From: Actibacterium sp. | GTDB lineage: Bacteria > Pseudomonadota > Alphaproteobacteria > Rhodobacterales > Rhodobacteraceae | DNA: 64,000 nucleotides | Assembly (NCBI GenBank): GCA_016278325.1 | Contig: JADQCB010000018.1 | Span: 1-64,000, forward strand | Reading direction: 5' to 3' | Shown here: one piece after another, positions 24,591-35,989 of the stretch | Numbering within the stretch: the stretch's first letter is position 1 | Layout of the letters: every line of letters starts with the position of its first letter | The notes under the pieces: model-generated | Databases searched by the model: none | Seen by the model: only the letters and a program-made list of their open reading frames with translations | What the model was told of the DNA's origin: nothing | Program-made: the position numbers and the translations under genes

Positions 24591-24727
24591 CGCGGCAGCC
24601 GGGCGAATGGCGGTCCCGCGCGCGGGGAATGCCTCATCGATCAGCCGCTCATGATGCGGATCAAGGCGCGCCGCCCGTGAGCGGGGTATGCCTCGACGCA
24701 AGGTGCGCGAATGACCGGGAGGAAAAC

Positions 24728-27103
24728 ATGGGCCGCAATGTCATCTGGTTCGAGGATCTCAAGCGGGGCGATGTTGCCATCGTCGGCGGCAAGAACGCAT
24801 CGCTGGGCGAGATGGTCAGCACGCTGGGGCCCAAGGGAATAACCGTGCCCGACGGCTTCGCCACCAGCGCCGATGCGTTCCGCGGGTTCATTACGGCGAA
24901 CGAGCTCGACGCCCATATCGCCGAGGTGCTGGGCTGGCTGGACAGCGGCAAGATCCCCTTGCACGAAGCCGGCAAGACCGTGCGCGGCATGATCGTCGCC
25001 GGCGACTGGCCCGAGGATCTGCGCGCCGACATTGCCGCGGCCTACAAGGAACTCGCCCATCGCACCGGGCAGGACGCGCCCGCGGTCGCCGTGCGTTCGT
25101 CCGCCACCGCCGAGGATCTGCCCGATGCCAGCTTTGCCGGCCAGCAGGAAACCTTCCTGAACGTGCGCGGCGAGGCGGAGCTGCTGGATGCGTGCAAGCG
25201 CTGTTATGCCTCGCTCTTCACCGATCGGGCGATCAGCTATCGCAAGGTCAAGGGGTTCGGCCATACCCAGGTCGCACTGTCGGTCGGCGTGCAGCAGATG
25301 GTTCGCGCCGATCTCGGCGGGTCGGGGGTGATGTTCTCGATCGACACGGAATCGGGCTTCGACAAGGTGGTGCTGATCAACGCGGCCTGGGGTCTGGGCG
25401 AAAACGTCGTGCAGGGCGCGGTCAATCCCGACGAATACATGGTCTACAAGCCCTTTCTGGCGAACAGGGCGCTGGTTCCGATCGTCGAAAAGGCGCTCGG
25501 GGCCAAGGAAAAGAAGATGATCTATGCCGGGGCGCAGGGCGGGCAGACCAGGAACGTGCCCACCTCCAGAGCCGAGCGTGCGCGCTTCGTCCTGGAAGAT
25601 CCCGAAATACTGGAGCTGGCCCGCATGGCCGCCACGATAGAGGATCACTATGGGCAGCCGATGGACATGGAATGGGCCCGGGACGGGCTGACGGGCAAGC
25701 TGTATATCGTGCAGGCGCGTCCCGAAACCGTGCAGTCGCGTGGCGATGTCACGGCGATGAAATCCTATACCGTGCATGACAAGGGTGCGCGCCTTCTGAC
25801 CGGGCTGAGTGTCGGCAATGCCGTGGCCGCCGGGCAGGTCTGCATCATCGAGAACGCCCGCGACATCGACCGGTTCGTCGACGGTGCGATCCTCGTGACC
25901 TCGACCACCGATCCCGACTGGGTGCCGATCATGAAGAAGGCGAAGGCGATCATCACCGATCACGGTGGCCGCACGAGCCATGCGGCGATCGTGAGCCGCG
26001 AACTGGGCCTGCCGGCGATCGTCGGCACCGGCGACGCCACCCATGTCCTGCATGACGAGCAGGAGGTGACGGTCAGCTGCGCCGAGGGCGAAGAGGGGTA
26101 TGTCTATGCCGGCATTGCCGAATACGATGTCGAGGATATCAGCCTGGGCGAGGTGCCCGATACGCGCACGAAGATCATGCTGAACATGGCCAATCCTTCG
26201 GCCGCGGCGCGGTGGTGGCGGCTGCCGGCCGACGGTGTCGGGCTGGCGCGCATGGAATTCGTGATCAACAACGTGATCAAGGTGCATCCGCTGGCCCTGA
26301 CCCGCTTCGACCAGCTGACCGATGCGGAGGTGAAGCAAAGGATAACAGAGCTGACGCGCGGCTTCGACGACAGGACCGATTACTTCGTCGATACCCTCGC
26401 ACGCGGGCTGTCGCGCATCGCCGCAGTGCATTACCCCAACCCGATGATCGTGCGGATGAGCGATTTCAAGACCAATGAATATGCCGAGCTTCTGGGCGGC
26501 CGCCAGTTCGAACCGGACGAGGAAAACCCGATGATCGGGTTCCGCGGTGCCTCGCGCTATTACGCGGAGGCCTATCGCGACGGCTTCGCCCTGGAATGCC
26601 GCGCGATCAGCAGGCTGCGCAACGAGATGGGCTTTGACAACACCATCGTCATGATCCCCTTCTGCCGCTCGCCGGAAGAGGCCGACCGGGTGCTGGATGT
26701 CATGGCCGAAAACGGCCTGAAGCGGGGCGAGAACGGGTTGCAGGTCTATGTGATGTGCGAGATCCCGTCGAACGTGATCCTGGCCGAGGAATTCGCCAAA
26801 CGCTTCGACGGGTTCTCGATCGGCTCCAACGACCTGACCCAGCTGACCCTGGGGGTGGATCGCGATTCCGAGCAGTTGGCGCATCTGTTTCGCGAACGTG
26901 ACCCGGCTGTTCTGTGGATGATCGAAACGGTGATCGAACGCGCCCACAAGGCCGGGGCCAAGGTCGGGCTGTGCGGCCAGGCGCCCAGCAATGATCCGGA
27001 ATTCGCCCGGCTTCTGGTGGCCGCGGGGATCGACTCGATCTCGGTCACGCCCGACAGCTTCATGGCGGTAAAGAAGCATGTTTCCAGCGCCGAGAAGGGC
27101 TGA
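24728..27103 (+). CDS. ppsA: Phosphoenolpyruvate synthase
   Basis: The 791-residue enzyme converts pyruvate and ATP to PEP, AMP and phosphate for gluconeogenesis. The N-terminal ATP-grasp domain holds GGKNASLGEM and VRSSATAEDLPDASFAGQQE. The swivelling phosphohistidine domain has H418 in DHGGRTSHAAIV. The C-terminal PEP-binding TIM barrel includes RMEFVI, GFRGASRY, EIPSNV, GSNDLTQLTLGVDRD and GLCGQAPSNDP. ATG at 24728 follows GGGAGGAAAAC. It fits growth on aromatic acids that yield pyruvate. It is separated from the cinnamate genes by 137 nt containing no obvious operator. Confidence 0.95.
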   Translation: MGRNVIWFEDLKRGDVAIVGGKNASLGEMVSTLGPKGITVPDGFATSADAFRGFITANELDAHIAEVLGWLDSGKIPLHEAGKTVRGMIVAGDWPEDLRADIAAAYKELAHRTGQDAPAVAVRSSATAEDLPDASFAGQQETFLNVRGEAELLDACKRCYASLFTDRAISYRKVKGFGHTQVALSVGVQQMVRADLGGSGVMFSIDTESGFDKVVLINAAWGLGENVVQGAVNPDEYMVYKPFLANRALVPIVEKALGAKEKKMIYAGAQGGQTRNVPTSRAERARFVLEDPEILELARMAATIEDHYGQPMDMEWARDGLTGKLYIVQARPETVQSRGDVTAMKSYTVHDKGARLLTGLSVGNAVAAGQVCIIENARDIDRFVDGAILVTSTTDPDWVPIMKKAKAIITDHGGRTSHAAIVSRELGLPAIVGTGDATHVLHDEQEVTVSCAEGEEGYVYAGIAEYDVEDISLGEVPDTRTKIMLNMANPSAAARWWRLPADGVGLARMEFVINNVIKVHPLALTRFDQLTDAEVKQRITELTRGFDDRTDYFVDTLARGLSRIAAVHYPNPMIVRMSDFKTNEYAELLGGRQFEPDEENPMIGFRGASRYYAEAYRDGFALECRAISRLRNEMGFDNTIVMIPFCRSPEEADRVLDVMAENGLKRGENGLQVYVMCEIPSNVILAEEFAKRFDGFSIGSNDLTQLTLGVDRDSEQLAHLFRERDPAVLWMIETVIERAHKAGAKVGLCGQAPSNDPEFARLLVAAGIDSISVTPDSFMAVKKHVSSAEKG

Positions 27104-27243
27104 TCATTCCCGATCCTCTGGCGACGGATCGGCAGACCCGCCAGCCGGTGATCGCGCCACGCACAATGGGGCGCATTCCCCGTGGCCGGGGTGAAAGGTG
27201 GTGTCCCGACGCGCGGCGTGCAGGCTGGCCGGGGGCGGCATTC

Positions 27244-28596
27244 CTATCCGAGATAGACCCGGCTGGACGGGTATCCGACCCGGGGCGTTGCGCGCGTGGC
27301 CAGGAAGAATCCCAGCGTCAGCGGCCCCACCCGGCCGATGAACATCACCGTGATGATGACCGCGCGGCCCAGGCCGTCCAGCTCTGCGGTGGCGCCGCGT
27401 GACAGGCCCACCGTGCCGAAGGCCGAGGTAACCTCGAAGGCGAGATCGAGGAAATTGCCGTCATGCGACAGGGTAATCAGGAAGATCGAAAGAAATACCG
27501 TCAGAATGCTTACCATCGCAAGCGCCAGCACCTTCATCACCTCCTCGGGGCCCAGGCTGCGCCCGAAGACATGAAGCTGCGTGCGGCGCTTGAAGAACGC
27601 GACCGTGGCCAGCAGCAGCACGATGAAGGTCGTCACCTTGATCCCGCCCGCGGTCGAGGTGCTGCCGGCCCCGATCACCATGAGCGACATGAACATCATT
27701 GCCGTGCCATCATGGATTGCGCCGATATCGATCGTGTTGAACCCGGCGGTGCGGGTCGTCACGCCCTGGAACCAGCTTGCCCAGAGCCGCGCGCCGGTGC
27801 CGTCGAGCCCGCCCAGGGTGCGCGGGTTGGTCCATTCCAGTGCCGCGAAGGCTGTCACCGACCACAGGATCAGCGCCATCGTGCCCACGATCATCAGCTT
27901 GCTGTGCAGCGACAGCCTCTGCCAGCGACGCACCTCCCAGGCATCGGCGATCACGACAAAACCCAGCCCGCCGAAGATGAACAGCGCCGGAACCACCAGG
28001 TTGATGACCGGGTTGTCGACCCATTGCGACAGGCTGTCGGGAAACAGCGAGAACCCGGCGTTGTTGAAGGCCGAGACTGTGTGAAACAGGGCTTGCCACA
28101 GGCCGTGCGCCCAGCCGAATTCCGGCACGAAGACGCTGGACAGCAGCACCACGCCCAGAAGCTCGCAGAGCAGAACAAACTTCAGGATCCGGCGGACCAG
28201 CAACAGAAGATCGTGTATCGAGGTCTGGTTGAGGTCTTCGCGCAGAAAGACCCGGTGCGACATGTTCAGCGGCAGCCCGAGCATCATCAGCACCAGCACC
28301 GCGAAGGTCATCAGCCCCAGCCCGCCCAGCTGGATCAGCACCATGATGACGGCCTGCCCGAAAATCGTCAGATCGCTTCCGGTATCGAGCACGGCCAGCC
28401 CCGTCACGGTGACCGCCGAGGTCGCGGTAAAGATCGCGTCCGACCAGGTGATCGGCGCCGGCGTCGCGACCGGCAGTTTCAACAGCCCGGCGCCGACGCA
28501 GATCAGCGCCGCGTAAAGCACAGCGAGGATCGCCGGCGGCGCGATATGGATCCGGCCGGCCTTCCTGAACCACTTCAGGCGCATGGTGTCGATCAA
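27244..28596 (-). CDS. Potassium transporter membrane subunit, TrkH/KtrB family
   Basis: The 450-residue membrane protein has the four-fold M1-P-M2 architecture of Trk/Ktr channels. Selectivity glycines are visible in FTATSAVTVTGLAVLDTG, AFNNAGFSLFPDS, GVTTRTAGFNTIDIGA and TSAFGTVGLSRG. The length (about 450) is nearer KtrB than E. coli TrkH. It overlaps the cytosolic RCK-subunit gene by 4 bp, so the two form one unit. The pair imports potassium with sodium or protons for turgor control. Confidence 0.93.
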   Translation of the reverse strand: MIDTMRLKWFRKAGRIHIAPPAILAVLYAALICVGAGLLKLPVATPAPITWSDAIFTATSAVTVTGLAVLDTGSDLTIFGQAVIMVLIQLGGLGLMTFAVLVLMMLGLPLNMSHRVFLREDLNQTSIHDLLLLVRRILKFVLLCELLGVVLLSSVFVPEFGWAHGLWQALFHTVSAFNNAGFSLFPDSLSQWVDNPVINLVVPALFIFGGLGFVVIADAWEVRRWQRLSLHSKLMIVGTMALILWSVTAFAALEWTNPRTLGGLDGTGARLWASWFQGVTTRTAGFNTIDIGAIHDGTAMMFMSLMVIGAGSTSTAGGIKVTTFIVLLLATVAFFKRRTQLHVFGRSLGPEEVMKVLALAMVSILTVFLSIFLITLSHDGNFLDLAFEVTSAFGTVGLSRGATAELDGLGRAVIITVMFIGRVGPLTLGFFLATRATPRVGYPSSRVYLG

Positions 28597-29258
28597 AGGC
28601 TGTCGCCGAAGCGGCGCAGGTTTTCCCGGCGGCCCAGCAGCAGAAGTTTGTCATCCGTCCTGAGCTCGGCCTCGCCGTTCTCGCAAGAGATGAAATCGCC
28701 CCCCCGCATGAGGCCAAGCACGCGCAGTTCGAAATCGTCGAACAGGCCCACGGCGCCGACGCTTTTTTCGTTCAGGCTCTCGGGAACGCGGAAATCGACC
28801 ACGTGAAAGCCGTTGCCCAGGCTGACGTAATCGCGCACCAGCGGGTTGTGCAGCATCTGGGCGATATGGCGCCCGATCTCCTGTTCGGGCTGGATCACGC
28901 GATCCGCGCCCAGCTTGGCAAGGATCCGGTGATGGGTGCGTGTGATCGCCTTGACCCAGACGGTCTTCACGCCAAGCAGCCGGGTGTTCATCGTGCAAAG
29001 GATGTTTGCTTCGAGATCCTCGCCGATGGCGACGATCGCCACGTCGTATTTTCCGACACCGGCCTCGCGCAGCGCCTGCTCGTCACGCCCGTCGGCGATC
29101 ACCGCCTCGGCCAGCGTGTCGGCAACATTCGCGACATTGCGCTCGACCGTGTCGATCCCCAGGACATGGTTGCCGAACCGGGCCAGCTCTGATGCGACTG
29201 TCGTGCCGAATGTCCCGAGACCGATGACGGCGAAACTGCGGGTCTTTTGTCTGGACAT
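28593..29258 (-). CDS. Potassium uptake regulatory subunit, TrkA/KtrA family
   Basis: The 221-residue cytosolic RCK protein gates the membrane subunit downstream. The N-terminal nucleotide fold has FAVIGLGTFGTTVASELARFG, D36-type acidic residue in VLGIDTVERN, and DGRDEQALREAGV. A C-terminal TrkA_C domain follows (about residues 140-221). ATG 29258 is preferred over an upstream in-frame start (29309) because GGAGAG precedes it and the protein then begins in the usual way. Confidence 0.93.
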   Translation of the reverse strand: MSRQKTRSFAVIGLGTFGTTVASELARFGNHVLGIDTVERNVANVADTLAEAVIADGRDEQALREAGVGKYDVAIVAIGEDLEANILCTMNTRLLGVKTVWVKAITRTHHRILAKLGADRVIQPEQEIGRHIAQMLHNPLVRDYVSLGNGFHVVDFRVPESLNEKSVGAVGLFDDFELRVLGLMRGGDFISCENGEAELRTDDKLLLLGRRENLRRFGDSL

Positions 29259-29326
29259 GGCACTCTCCGATCCTTCCGAAGGATTAGTCGCCGCATCACC
29301 CCCGGTCAACGAATGGCGATTCCGGG

Positions 29327-30772
29327 TCAGTCCTGGTCCGGCGCCCAGCCGCTGACCGCCTTGACCTCGCAGAACTCCTCAAGGCCCCAGACGCCGCCTT
29401 CACGACCGTTGCCCGAGCGCTTGATCCCGCCAAAGGGGCTGCCAGCGCCGCGCGGCTGACCGTTCATCTCGACCATCCCCGAGCGCAACTGCCGTGCCAC
29501 ACGGTTGCGTCGGGCGCCGTCCTGGCTCTGCACGTAATTGGTCAACCCGTATTCGGTGTCGTTGGCGATGCGGATCGCTTCGGCCTCGGTGTCGAAGGGC
29601 AGGATCGACAGGACCGGTCCGAAGATCTCTTCGCGGGCGATGGTCATGTCGTTGTTCACGTCGGCAAAGACCGTGGGCCGGACGAAATACCCCCGGTTGA
29701 ACCCCTCGGGCCGGCCGGGCCCGCCGGCGGCCAGCCGCGCCCCTTCGGCAATGCCTTTTTCGATCAGGCCCTGAACCTTGTCGAACTGGGCCGCGCTGAC
29801 CACGGGGCCCATGTGCCGGCCTTCCTCATGCGCCGCGCCGATCTTCAGCCCCTCGGCCACCTCGACGGCGGTTTCCACCGCGGCATCGTAGATATCGCGG
29901 CTGACCAGCATCCTTGTGGGCGCGTTGCATGACTGGCCGCTGTTGTTGAAGCAATGCAGCGCGCCACGCTTGACCGCCTTTTCGTCCGCATCGGCGAAGA
30001 TGATATTGGCCCCCTTGCCACCCAGTTCCAGATGCACCCGCTTGAGCGTGTCGGCGGCGTTCTTCGAGATTGCCACCCCGGCGCGCGCCGACCCGGTGAA
30101 CGAGATCATGTCGATGTCGGGATGGCCCGACAACTGCGTGCCGACTCCGGCCCCGTCGCCGTTCACCAGGTTGAAGACGCCGGCGGGAACCCCGGCCTCG
30201 TGCAATATCTCGGCGAACAGAAGCGACGACAGCGGCGCGATTTCAGAGGGTTTGAGCACCATCGTGCAGCCCGTGGCAAGGGCCGGTATCACCTTCAGCG
30301 TGACCTGGTTCATCGGCCAGTTCCAGGGCGTGATCATCCCGACCACGCCGACCGGATCCATCAGGATGCGGTCGGAAGGGGCATGCGCGCCCAGCGGACG
30401 ATCAAAGCTGAAATCCTTCAACGCGGTGATGAAATTCTTGATATGGCCCGCCCCCGCACCAACCTGCGCGGTTTTTGCCAGGTCGATCGGTGCGCCCATT
30501 TCCAGGCTGATCGCCTCGGCCATTTCCGGGGCGCGGCGCTTGTAGACCTCAAGGATGCGCTCCAGCAGCGCGACGCGCTCTGTCTTTTCCGTCTGCGCCC
30601 AGCTGCACCCGGCATCCCTTGCCGCGCGCACGGCGGCATCGGTATCGGCCTGCCCGCCAAGTGATATCACCGCGCAGACCTCTTCCGTCGAAGGATCTAT
30701 CACGTTGCAATCGCTGCCGTCCTGCGGCGCGACCCAGCGGCCGTTGACATAAAACTGGCGTTTCTCGATCAT
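29327..30772 (-). CDS. NAD(P)-dependent aldehyde dehydrogenase
   Basis: The 481-residue enzyme has the family's cofactor block GMITPWNWPMNQ, the KPSEIAPL motif, FTGSARAGVAISKNA, the general-base glutamate in LELGGKGANI and the nucleophilic cysteine in NNSGQSCNAPTR, with EEIFGPVLSI near the C-terminus. The substrate cannot be told from sequence. It lies 4.7 kb from the hydroxycinnamate genes on the opposite strand and behind the potassium genes, so a role as vanillin dehydrogenase is only a possibility. It is read towards ktrA with a 68-nt gap. Confidence 0.9.
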   Translation of the reverse strand: MIEKRQFYVNGRWVAPQDGSDCNVIDPSTEEVCAVISLGGQADTDAAVRAARDAGCSWAQTEKTERVALLERILEVYKRRAPEMAEAISLEMGAPIDLAKTAQVGAGAGHIKNFITALKDFSFDRPLGAHAPSDRILMDPVGVVGMITPWNWPMNQVTLKVIPALATGCTMVLKPSEIAPLSSLLFAEILHEAGVPAGVFNLVNGDGAGVGTQLSGHPDIDMISFTGSARAGVAISKNAADTLKRVHLELGGKGANIIFADADEKAVKRGALHCFNNSGQSCNAPTRMLVSRDIYDAAVETAVEVAEGLKIGAAHEEGRHMGPVVSAAQFDKVQGLIEKGIAEGARLAAGGPGRPEGFNRGYFVRPTVFADVNNDMTIAREEIFGPVLSILPFDTEAEAIRIANDTEYGLTNYVQSQDGARRNRVARQLRSGMVEMNGQPRGAGSPFGGIKRSGNGREGGVWGLEEFCEVKAVSGWAPDQD

Positions 30773-30906
30773 CTGACTTTCCCGTTCCGAATTTGCGGCA
30801 CTCTGTCACTCGCCCTGCCGGAGTGCAAGTTTGGGGATGCAGCGGCCGCCCACCATGCTTATCTTCCAGTCTGGCGGAGAACGAAACCAAGCGAAAGGAG
30901 GCTCCG

Positions 30907-31560
30907 ATGGCGCTTCGTATCAATGACACGGCCCCCAATTTCACCGCGGAAACAAGCGAGGGAAAGATAGACTTTCATGACTGGATCGGCGACAGCTATG
31001 CGATCCTGTTTTCGCATCCCAAGGATTTCACCCCGGTCTGCACGACGGAATTCGGCGCCGTGGCCCGCCTGGCCGACGATTTTGCCCGCCGCAACACCAA
31101 GGTGATTGGCATCTCGGTCGACGACGTGTCCGAGCACGCGGGCTGGAAAAAGGATATCGAGAGCTTCGCCAGCGCCGACGTGACCTTTCCGATCATCGCC
31201 GACGAAGACCTGAAGGTGGCCAAGCTCTATGACATGCTGCCGGCCGAGGCGTATCTGCCCGATGGCCGCACCCCGGCCGATTCCGAGACGGTGCGCACCA
31301 CTTTCATCATCGGCCCGGACAAGAAGATCAAGGTGATGCTGATCTACCCGATGACCGTGGGTCGCAATTTCGACGAGATCCTGCGCGCGCTTGACGCCGT
31401 TCAGGCGGGCGATCGCAACCCGATCGCCACCCCGGCCAACTGGAAGCCGGGCGACGACGTGATCGTCAAGACATCGGTTTCGACCGACGACGCGAAGGCC
31501 CGGTTCGGCGAGGTGCGCGAGATCTTCCCCTATCTGCGGATGATAAAGGAACCGAAATAA
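30907..31560 (+). CDS. 1-Cys peroxiredoxin (Prx6 type)
   Basis: The 217-residue cytosolic peroxidase reduces hydrogen peroxide, organic peroxides or peroxynitrite. Peroxidatic C45 sits in HPKDFTPVCTTEFG. No resolving cysteine occurs in the C-terminal extension, as expected for Prx6. The C-terminal block MLIYPMTVGRNFDEILRALD is the dimer-type arm. An excellent AAAGGAGG precedes ATG 30907. It is a single gene that converges on fkbM with only 4 nt between the stop codons. Confidence 0.94.
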   Translation: MALRINDTAPNFTAETSEGKIDFHDWIGDSYAILFSHPKDFTPVCTTEFGAVARLADDFARRNTKVIGISVDDVSEHAGWKKDIESFASADVTFPIIADEDLKVAKLYDMLPAEAYLPDGRTPADSETVRTTFIIGPDKKIKVMLIYPMTVGRNFDEILRALDAVQAGDRNPIATPANWKPGDDVIVKTSVSTDDAKARFGEVREIFPYLRMIKEPK

Positions 31561-31564
31561 CCCC

Positions 31565-32326
31565 TCACGCGCGGCGCGGACAGGCGACAATGACCTGTTC
31601 GCGCTGATCGACGATTTCCAGCCCGGCATCCTCGATCCGGGTCATCACCTCGTGCAGCGAGGATCCCGCGGAACGGAACGCCAGGGGGTGGAGTTCCATG
31701 ACCATGCAGGCGCAGGATTTCAGCGCCTCTGTCTCGTTGCGCAGAAGCTCCAGTTCGGCGCCCTCGATATCGCATACCAGGCTGAACGCCCCGTCGATTC
31801 CTTCCCGCGCCAACAGATCCGAAAGCGTTATCGCCGGCACTTCGATCGTGCCGGCGGCGGTGTCCGCGCGATCGGTCACATGCGATGTGTGGTGCGCCTC
31901 GGTGACGGAAAAGCGCACCGTTTCGGCGTCGTCATAGGCCAGGGCCGCGGCAATGATGCTCGTGCGGTCCATCGGCCCGGCCAGTGCCAGATTGGCCCTG
32001 CAGGTTTCGATCAGTCCGGGATTGGCCTCGACCACGACAAGCCGCGCATCGGGCGCAAGCGCCTTCCGGATCGTGTAGCTGACAATCCCGTAAGATCCGC
32101 CCAGTTCGATCGTGGCGAGGTCAGCGGGAAGCCATTTGCCGACCAGTTCACGCTCGGCTTTCTCGTAGGTGCCGCGTATCAATTGCTTTCGCGGCCCCGG
32201 AGGAGCGCCGCGCGGCACCGTGAAGGTCATTCCATCGAGCGTGTAACGAGGGCCGCGGATCATGTCGCGCAAATCCAGAAGGGCCTTGCGGCGATAATAG
32301 TCGAGCCGTTTGAAATCGATTTGCAT
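31565..32326 (-). CDS. FkbM-family methyltransferase
   Basis: The 253-residue protein has the SAM-binding Rossmann pattern of FkbM methyltransferases: IELGGSYGIVSYTIRK, VVVEANPGLIETCRANL and the later DIEGAELELLRN, where D and E bind the substrate or cofactor region. Such enzymes O-methylate sugars in surface glycans or secondary metabolites. It follows a GT2 glycosyltransferase gene by 2 nt on the same strand, so the pair probably decorates an exopolysaccharide or lipid-linked glycan. The acceptor is unknown. Confidence 0.85.
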   Translation of the reverse strand: MQIDFKRLDYYRRKALLDLRDMIRGPRYTLDGMTFTVPRGAPPGPRKQLIRGTYEKAERELVGKWLPADLATIELGGSYGIVSYTIRKALAPDARLVVVEANPGLIETCRANLALAGPMDRTSIIAAALAYDDAETVRFSVTEAHHTSHVTDRADTAAGTIEVPAITLSDLLAREGIDGAFSLVCDIEGAELELLRNETEALKSCACMVMELHPLAFRSAGSSLHEVMTRIEDAGLEIVDQREQVIVACPRRA

Positions 32327-32328
32327 GG

Positions 32329-33198
32329 TCAGGGTCCGTTAATTGTGGAATCCGGCGAGTTATCCGATCGGCGCTGCGACCAGGCCCCGGCCAGGCGGCC
32401 AAGCCCCTCGGAGCGGTGCGTGGCCGAGTAGAGGCTTCGCGGCGACAGAAGAAAATTCAGGGCATTCGACAGCCCCCGCAACAGCGGGCGCGGGGCTTGG
32501 TGTTTCCGTGAAACATAAACCCGCGAGCGGCCCCAGTGGTAGCCTTTGAAACGCGCGGCCCGGGGGCTGGCGGGGGAAGAGGCCCCGCCGATATGGATCA
32601 CGCGCGTTGTCGGGATCAGCCAAAGCGGGCCGGCTTGTGCCGACAGCCGCAGGCTTATGTCATCGTCCTCGTAGAACAGGAAAATTTCGGGATCGAACCC
32701 CTGCACTTTCTCGAACGCCCGCCGCGGGACGAGCAGCGCCGCGCCCGAGAGCACGGTTACCCGTGTATCGACCCGGGGCGCCATGCCCGGCAACGCCGGG
32801 ATGTCGCGGCGGATACGGCTGCGTCGTTTGAAAAAGCACCTTCCGGTTTCATCCTCCTGCAGCGGGCCGAACCCGGCAGCATCGGGATGGCGGTCGATCG
32901 CGGCAGTGAGCTGGTCGAGCGTGTCGGGGCGCAGCCGCGCGTCGGGGTTCAGGAAAAACAGGTATGTCCCACGCGCCCGGGCGGCGCCCAGGTTGCAGCC
33001 GCGCCCGAAGCCGAGATTCGCTTCCGGCACGATCACCGTAGCACCACGCGATTGCGCCAGGTCGCGCATCCCGTCGTCGGGGCCGTTATCGACCAGTACG
33101 ACCTCGATACCCGGCGGGATGCTTTCCAGCAATCCTGGCAAGACCTCGGCGCTGTTGTAGGCGACCGTGACAATCGAGATTTCGACCGGGTTCGGCAT
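32329..33198 (-). CDS. Family 2 glycosyltransferase (rhamnosyltransferase-like)
   Basis: The 289-residue GT-A enzyme begins EISIVTVAYNSAEVLPGLLE, has VVLVDNGPDDG (nucleotide-sugar binding), the ALGFGRGCNLGA-type GFGRGCNLGAARARG motif and FLNPDARL carrying the metal-binding DxD-like residues. FLFYEDDDISLRLS is the acceptor-base region. This pattern resembles bacterial rhamnosyltransferases. ATG 33198 follows AAGGA; an upstream in-frame start at 33246 lies in the pnp terminator hairpin and is rejected. It forms a two-gene unit with fkbM, downstream of pnp. Confidence 0.87.
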   Translation of the reverse strand: MPNPVEISIVTVAYNSAEVLPGLLESIPPGIEVVLVDNGPDDGMRDLAQSRGATVIVPEANLGFGRGCNLGAARARGTYLFFLNPDARLRPDTLDQLTAAIDRHPDAAGFGPLQEDETGRCFFKRRSRIRRDIPALPGMAPRVDTRVTVLSGAALLVPRRAFEKVQGFDPEIFLFYEDDDISLRLSAQAGPLWLIPTTRVIHIGGASSPASPRAARFKGYHWGRSRVYVSRKHQAPRPLLRGLSNALNFLLSPRSLYSATHRSEGLGRLAGAWSQRRSDNSPDSTINGP

Positions 33199-33218
33199 GG
33201 GCGCATCCTTCAAGCAGA

Positions 33219-33247
33219 AATGGCCCCGGCGCAATGCCGGGGCCATT
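33219..33247 (-). terminator. Hairpin downstream of pnp
   Basis: A perfect 12-bp stem, AATGGCCCCGGC (33219-33230) with GCCGGGGCCATT (33236-33247), follows the pnp stop. The T-run expected for strong intrinsic termination is absent (TCTGC follows on the minus strand). It may terminate partly or protect the pnp 3' end, and it would also lie in the leader of the glycosyltransferase mRNA. Confidence 0.55.
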
Positions 33248-33270
33248 CGATACGGGGAAAGAGGGTGCGA

Positions 33271-35406
<2,136 letters not shown>

Positions 35407-35425
35407 CTCGTATCCTAGCTTGGGC

Positions 35426-35473
35426 GCGGGACCCTCCCGCCAACCCGATTGCGTACGGGGCTCTGTGCCCCGT
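35426..35473 (-). promoter_or_regulatory. Two stem-loops in the pnp leader
   Basis: Perfect repeats ACGGGGC/GCCCCGT (35455-35461, 35467-35473) and GCGGGA/TCCCGC (35426-35431, 35435-35440) would form two adjacent hairpins within 70 nt of the pnp start. In E. coli a structured pnp leader cut by RNase III mediates autoregulation. A similar role here is an inference from position. Confidence 0.4.
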
Positions 35474-35546
35474 GGCCTCTGGTCAGTTGCGTTATCCTCC
35501 CTCCCCGTGAGGCCCGGCGGCGAGGTTGCGGAGGCTTGATGCGGAA

Positions 35547-35574
35547 CGCGCCCCCCGTTGGGCCGGGGGGCGCG
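35547..35574 (-). terminator. GC-rich hairpin after rpsO
   Basis: An 11-bp stem, CGCGCCCCCCG (35547-35557) with CGGGGGGCGCG (35564-35574) and a 6-nt loop, lies 11 nt past the rpsO stop. Only a short TT follows on the minus strand. It resembles the rpsO terminator/attenuator found before pnp in other bacteria and may let part of transcription continue into pnp. Confidence 0.6.
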
Positions 35575-35585
35575 TCCTGAAATTC

Positions 35586-35855
35586 CTAGCGGCGGATGCC
35601 GAGGCGTTTGATGAGGTCGGTGTATCGCGCCTCTTCCTTCGCCTTGAGGTAGTCCAGAAGCTTGCGGCGCTGCGCGACCATCATCAAGAGCCCACGGCGG
35701 GAATGGTTGTCCTTCTTGTGGGTCTTGAAATGCTCGGTCAGCGTCGAGATGCGCGAGGTCAGGATCGCAACCTGCACTTCGGGCGAACCGGTATCGCCTT
35801 CCTTGGTGGCGTATTCCTTGACTATGCGCTGCTTCTCTTCGGGTGTGATCGACAT
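35586..35855 (-). CDS. rpsO: 30S ribosomal protein S15
   Basis: The 89-residue protein binds the central domain of 16S rRNA early in 30S assembly. The full family signature is present: [39 protein letters not shown] and [18 protein letters not shown] lies before the ATG. It is followed by a GC hairpin and then pnp, the classic order. truB and rbfA, which often precede it, are not present upstream. Confidence 0.98.
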   Translation of the reverse strand: MSITPEEKQRIVKEYATKEGDTGSPEVQVAILTSRISTLTEHFKTHKKDNHSRRGLLMMVAQRRKLLDYLKAKEEARYTDLIKRLGIRR

Positions 35856-35989
35856 CGGGGTCTCCTTTCGGGGATTGAGGTGGAAGGCACAAGCCGGGAT
35901 GTCGTCCAGTAGGGCCCATGGAGATTTCATGCCGGGCAGGCCGGCAGATGCGCGCGTATAGGCGAATTCGGCACAAAAGGAAAGGGGGG

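Noticed and set aside
19983-24701. Very long minus-strand open frame (about 1570 codons) across the hydroxycinnamate genes
   Set aside because: It is antisense to five genes with clear family motifs, has arginine/histidine-rich shadow composition typical of high-GC complement frames, and no recognisable domain.
29327-30772. Aldehyde dehydrogenase as the cluster's vanillin dehydrogenase
   Set aside because: It is on the other strand, 4.7 kb away, with potassium-transport genes between, and no GTTAT-N5-ATAAC operator was noticed before it.
35407-35976. In-frame N-terminal extension of PNPase over rpsO
   Set aside because: It lies antisense-frame over a ribosomal protein gene and terminators; PNPase length is normal from 35406.
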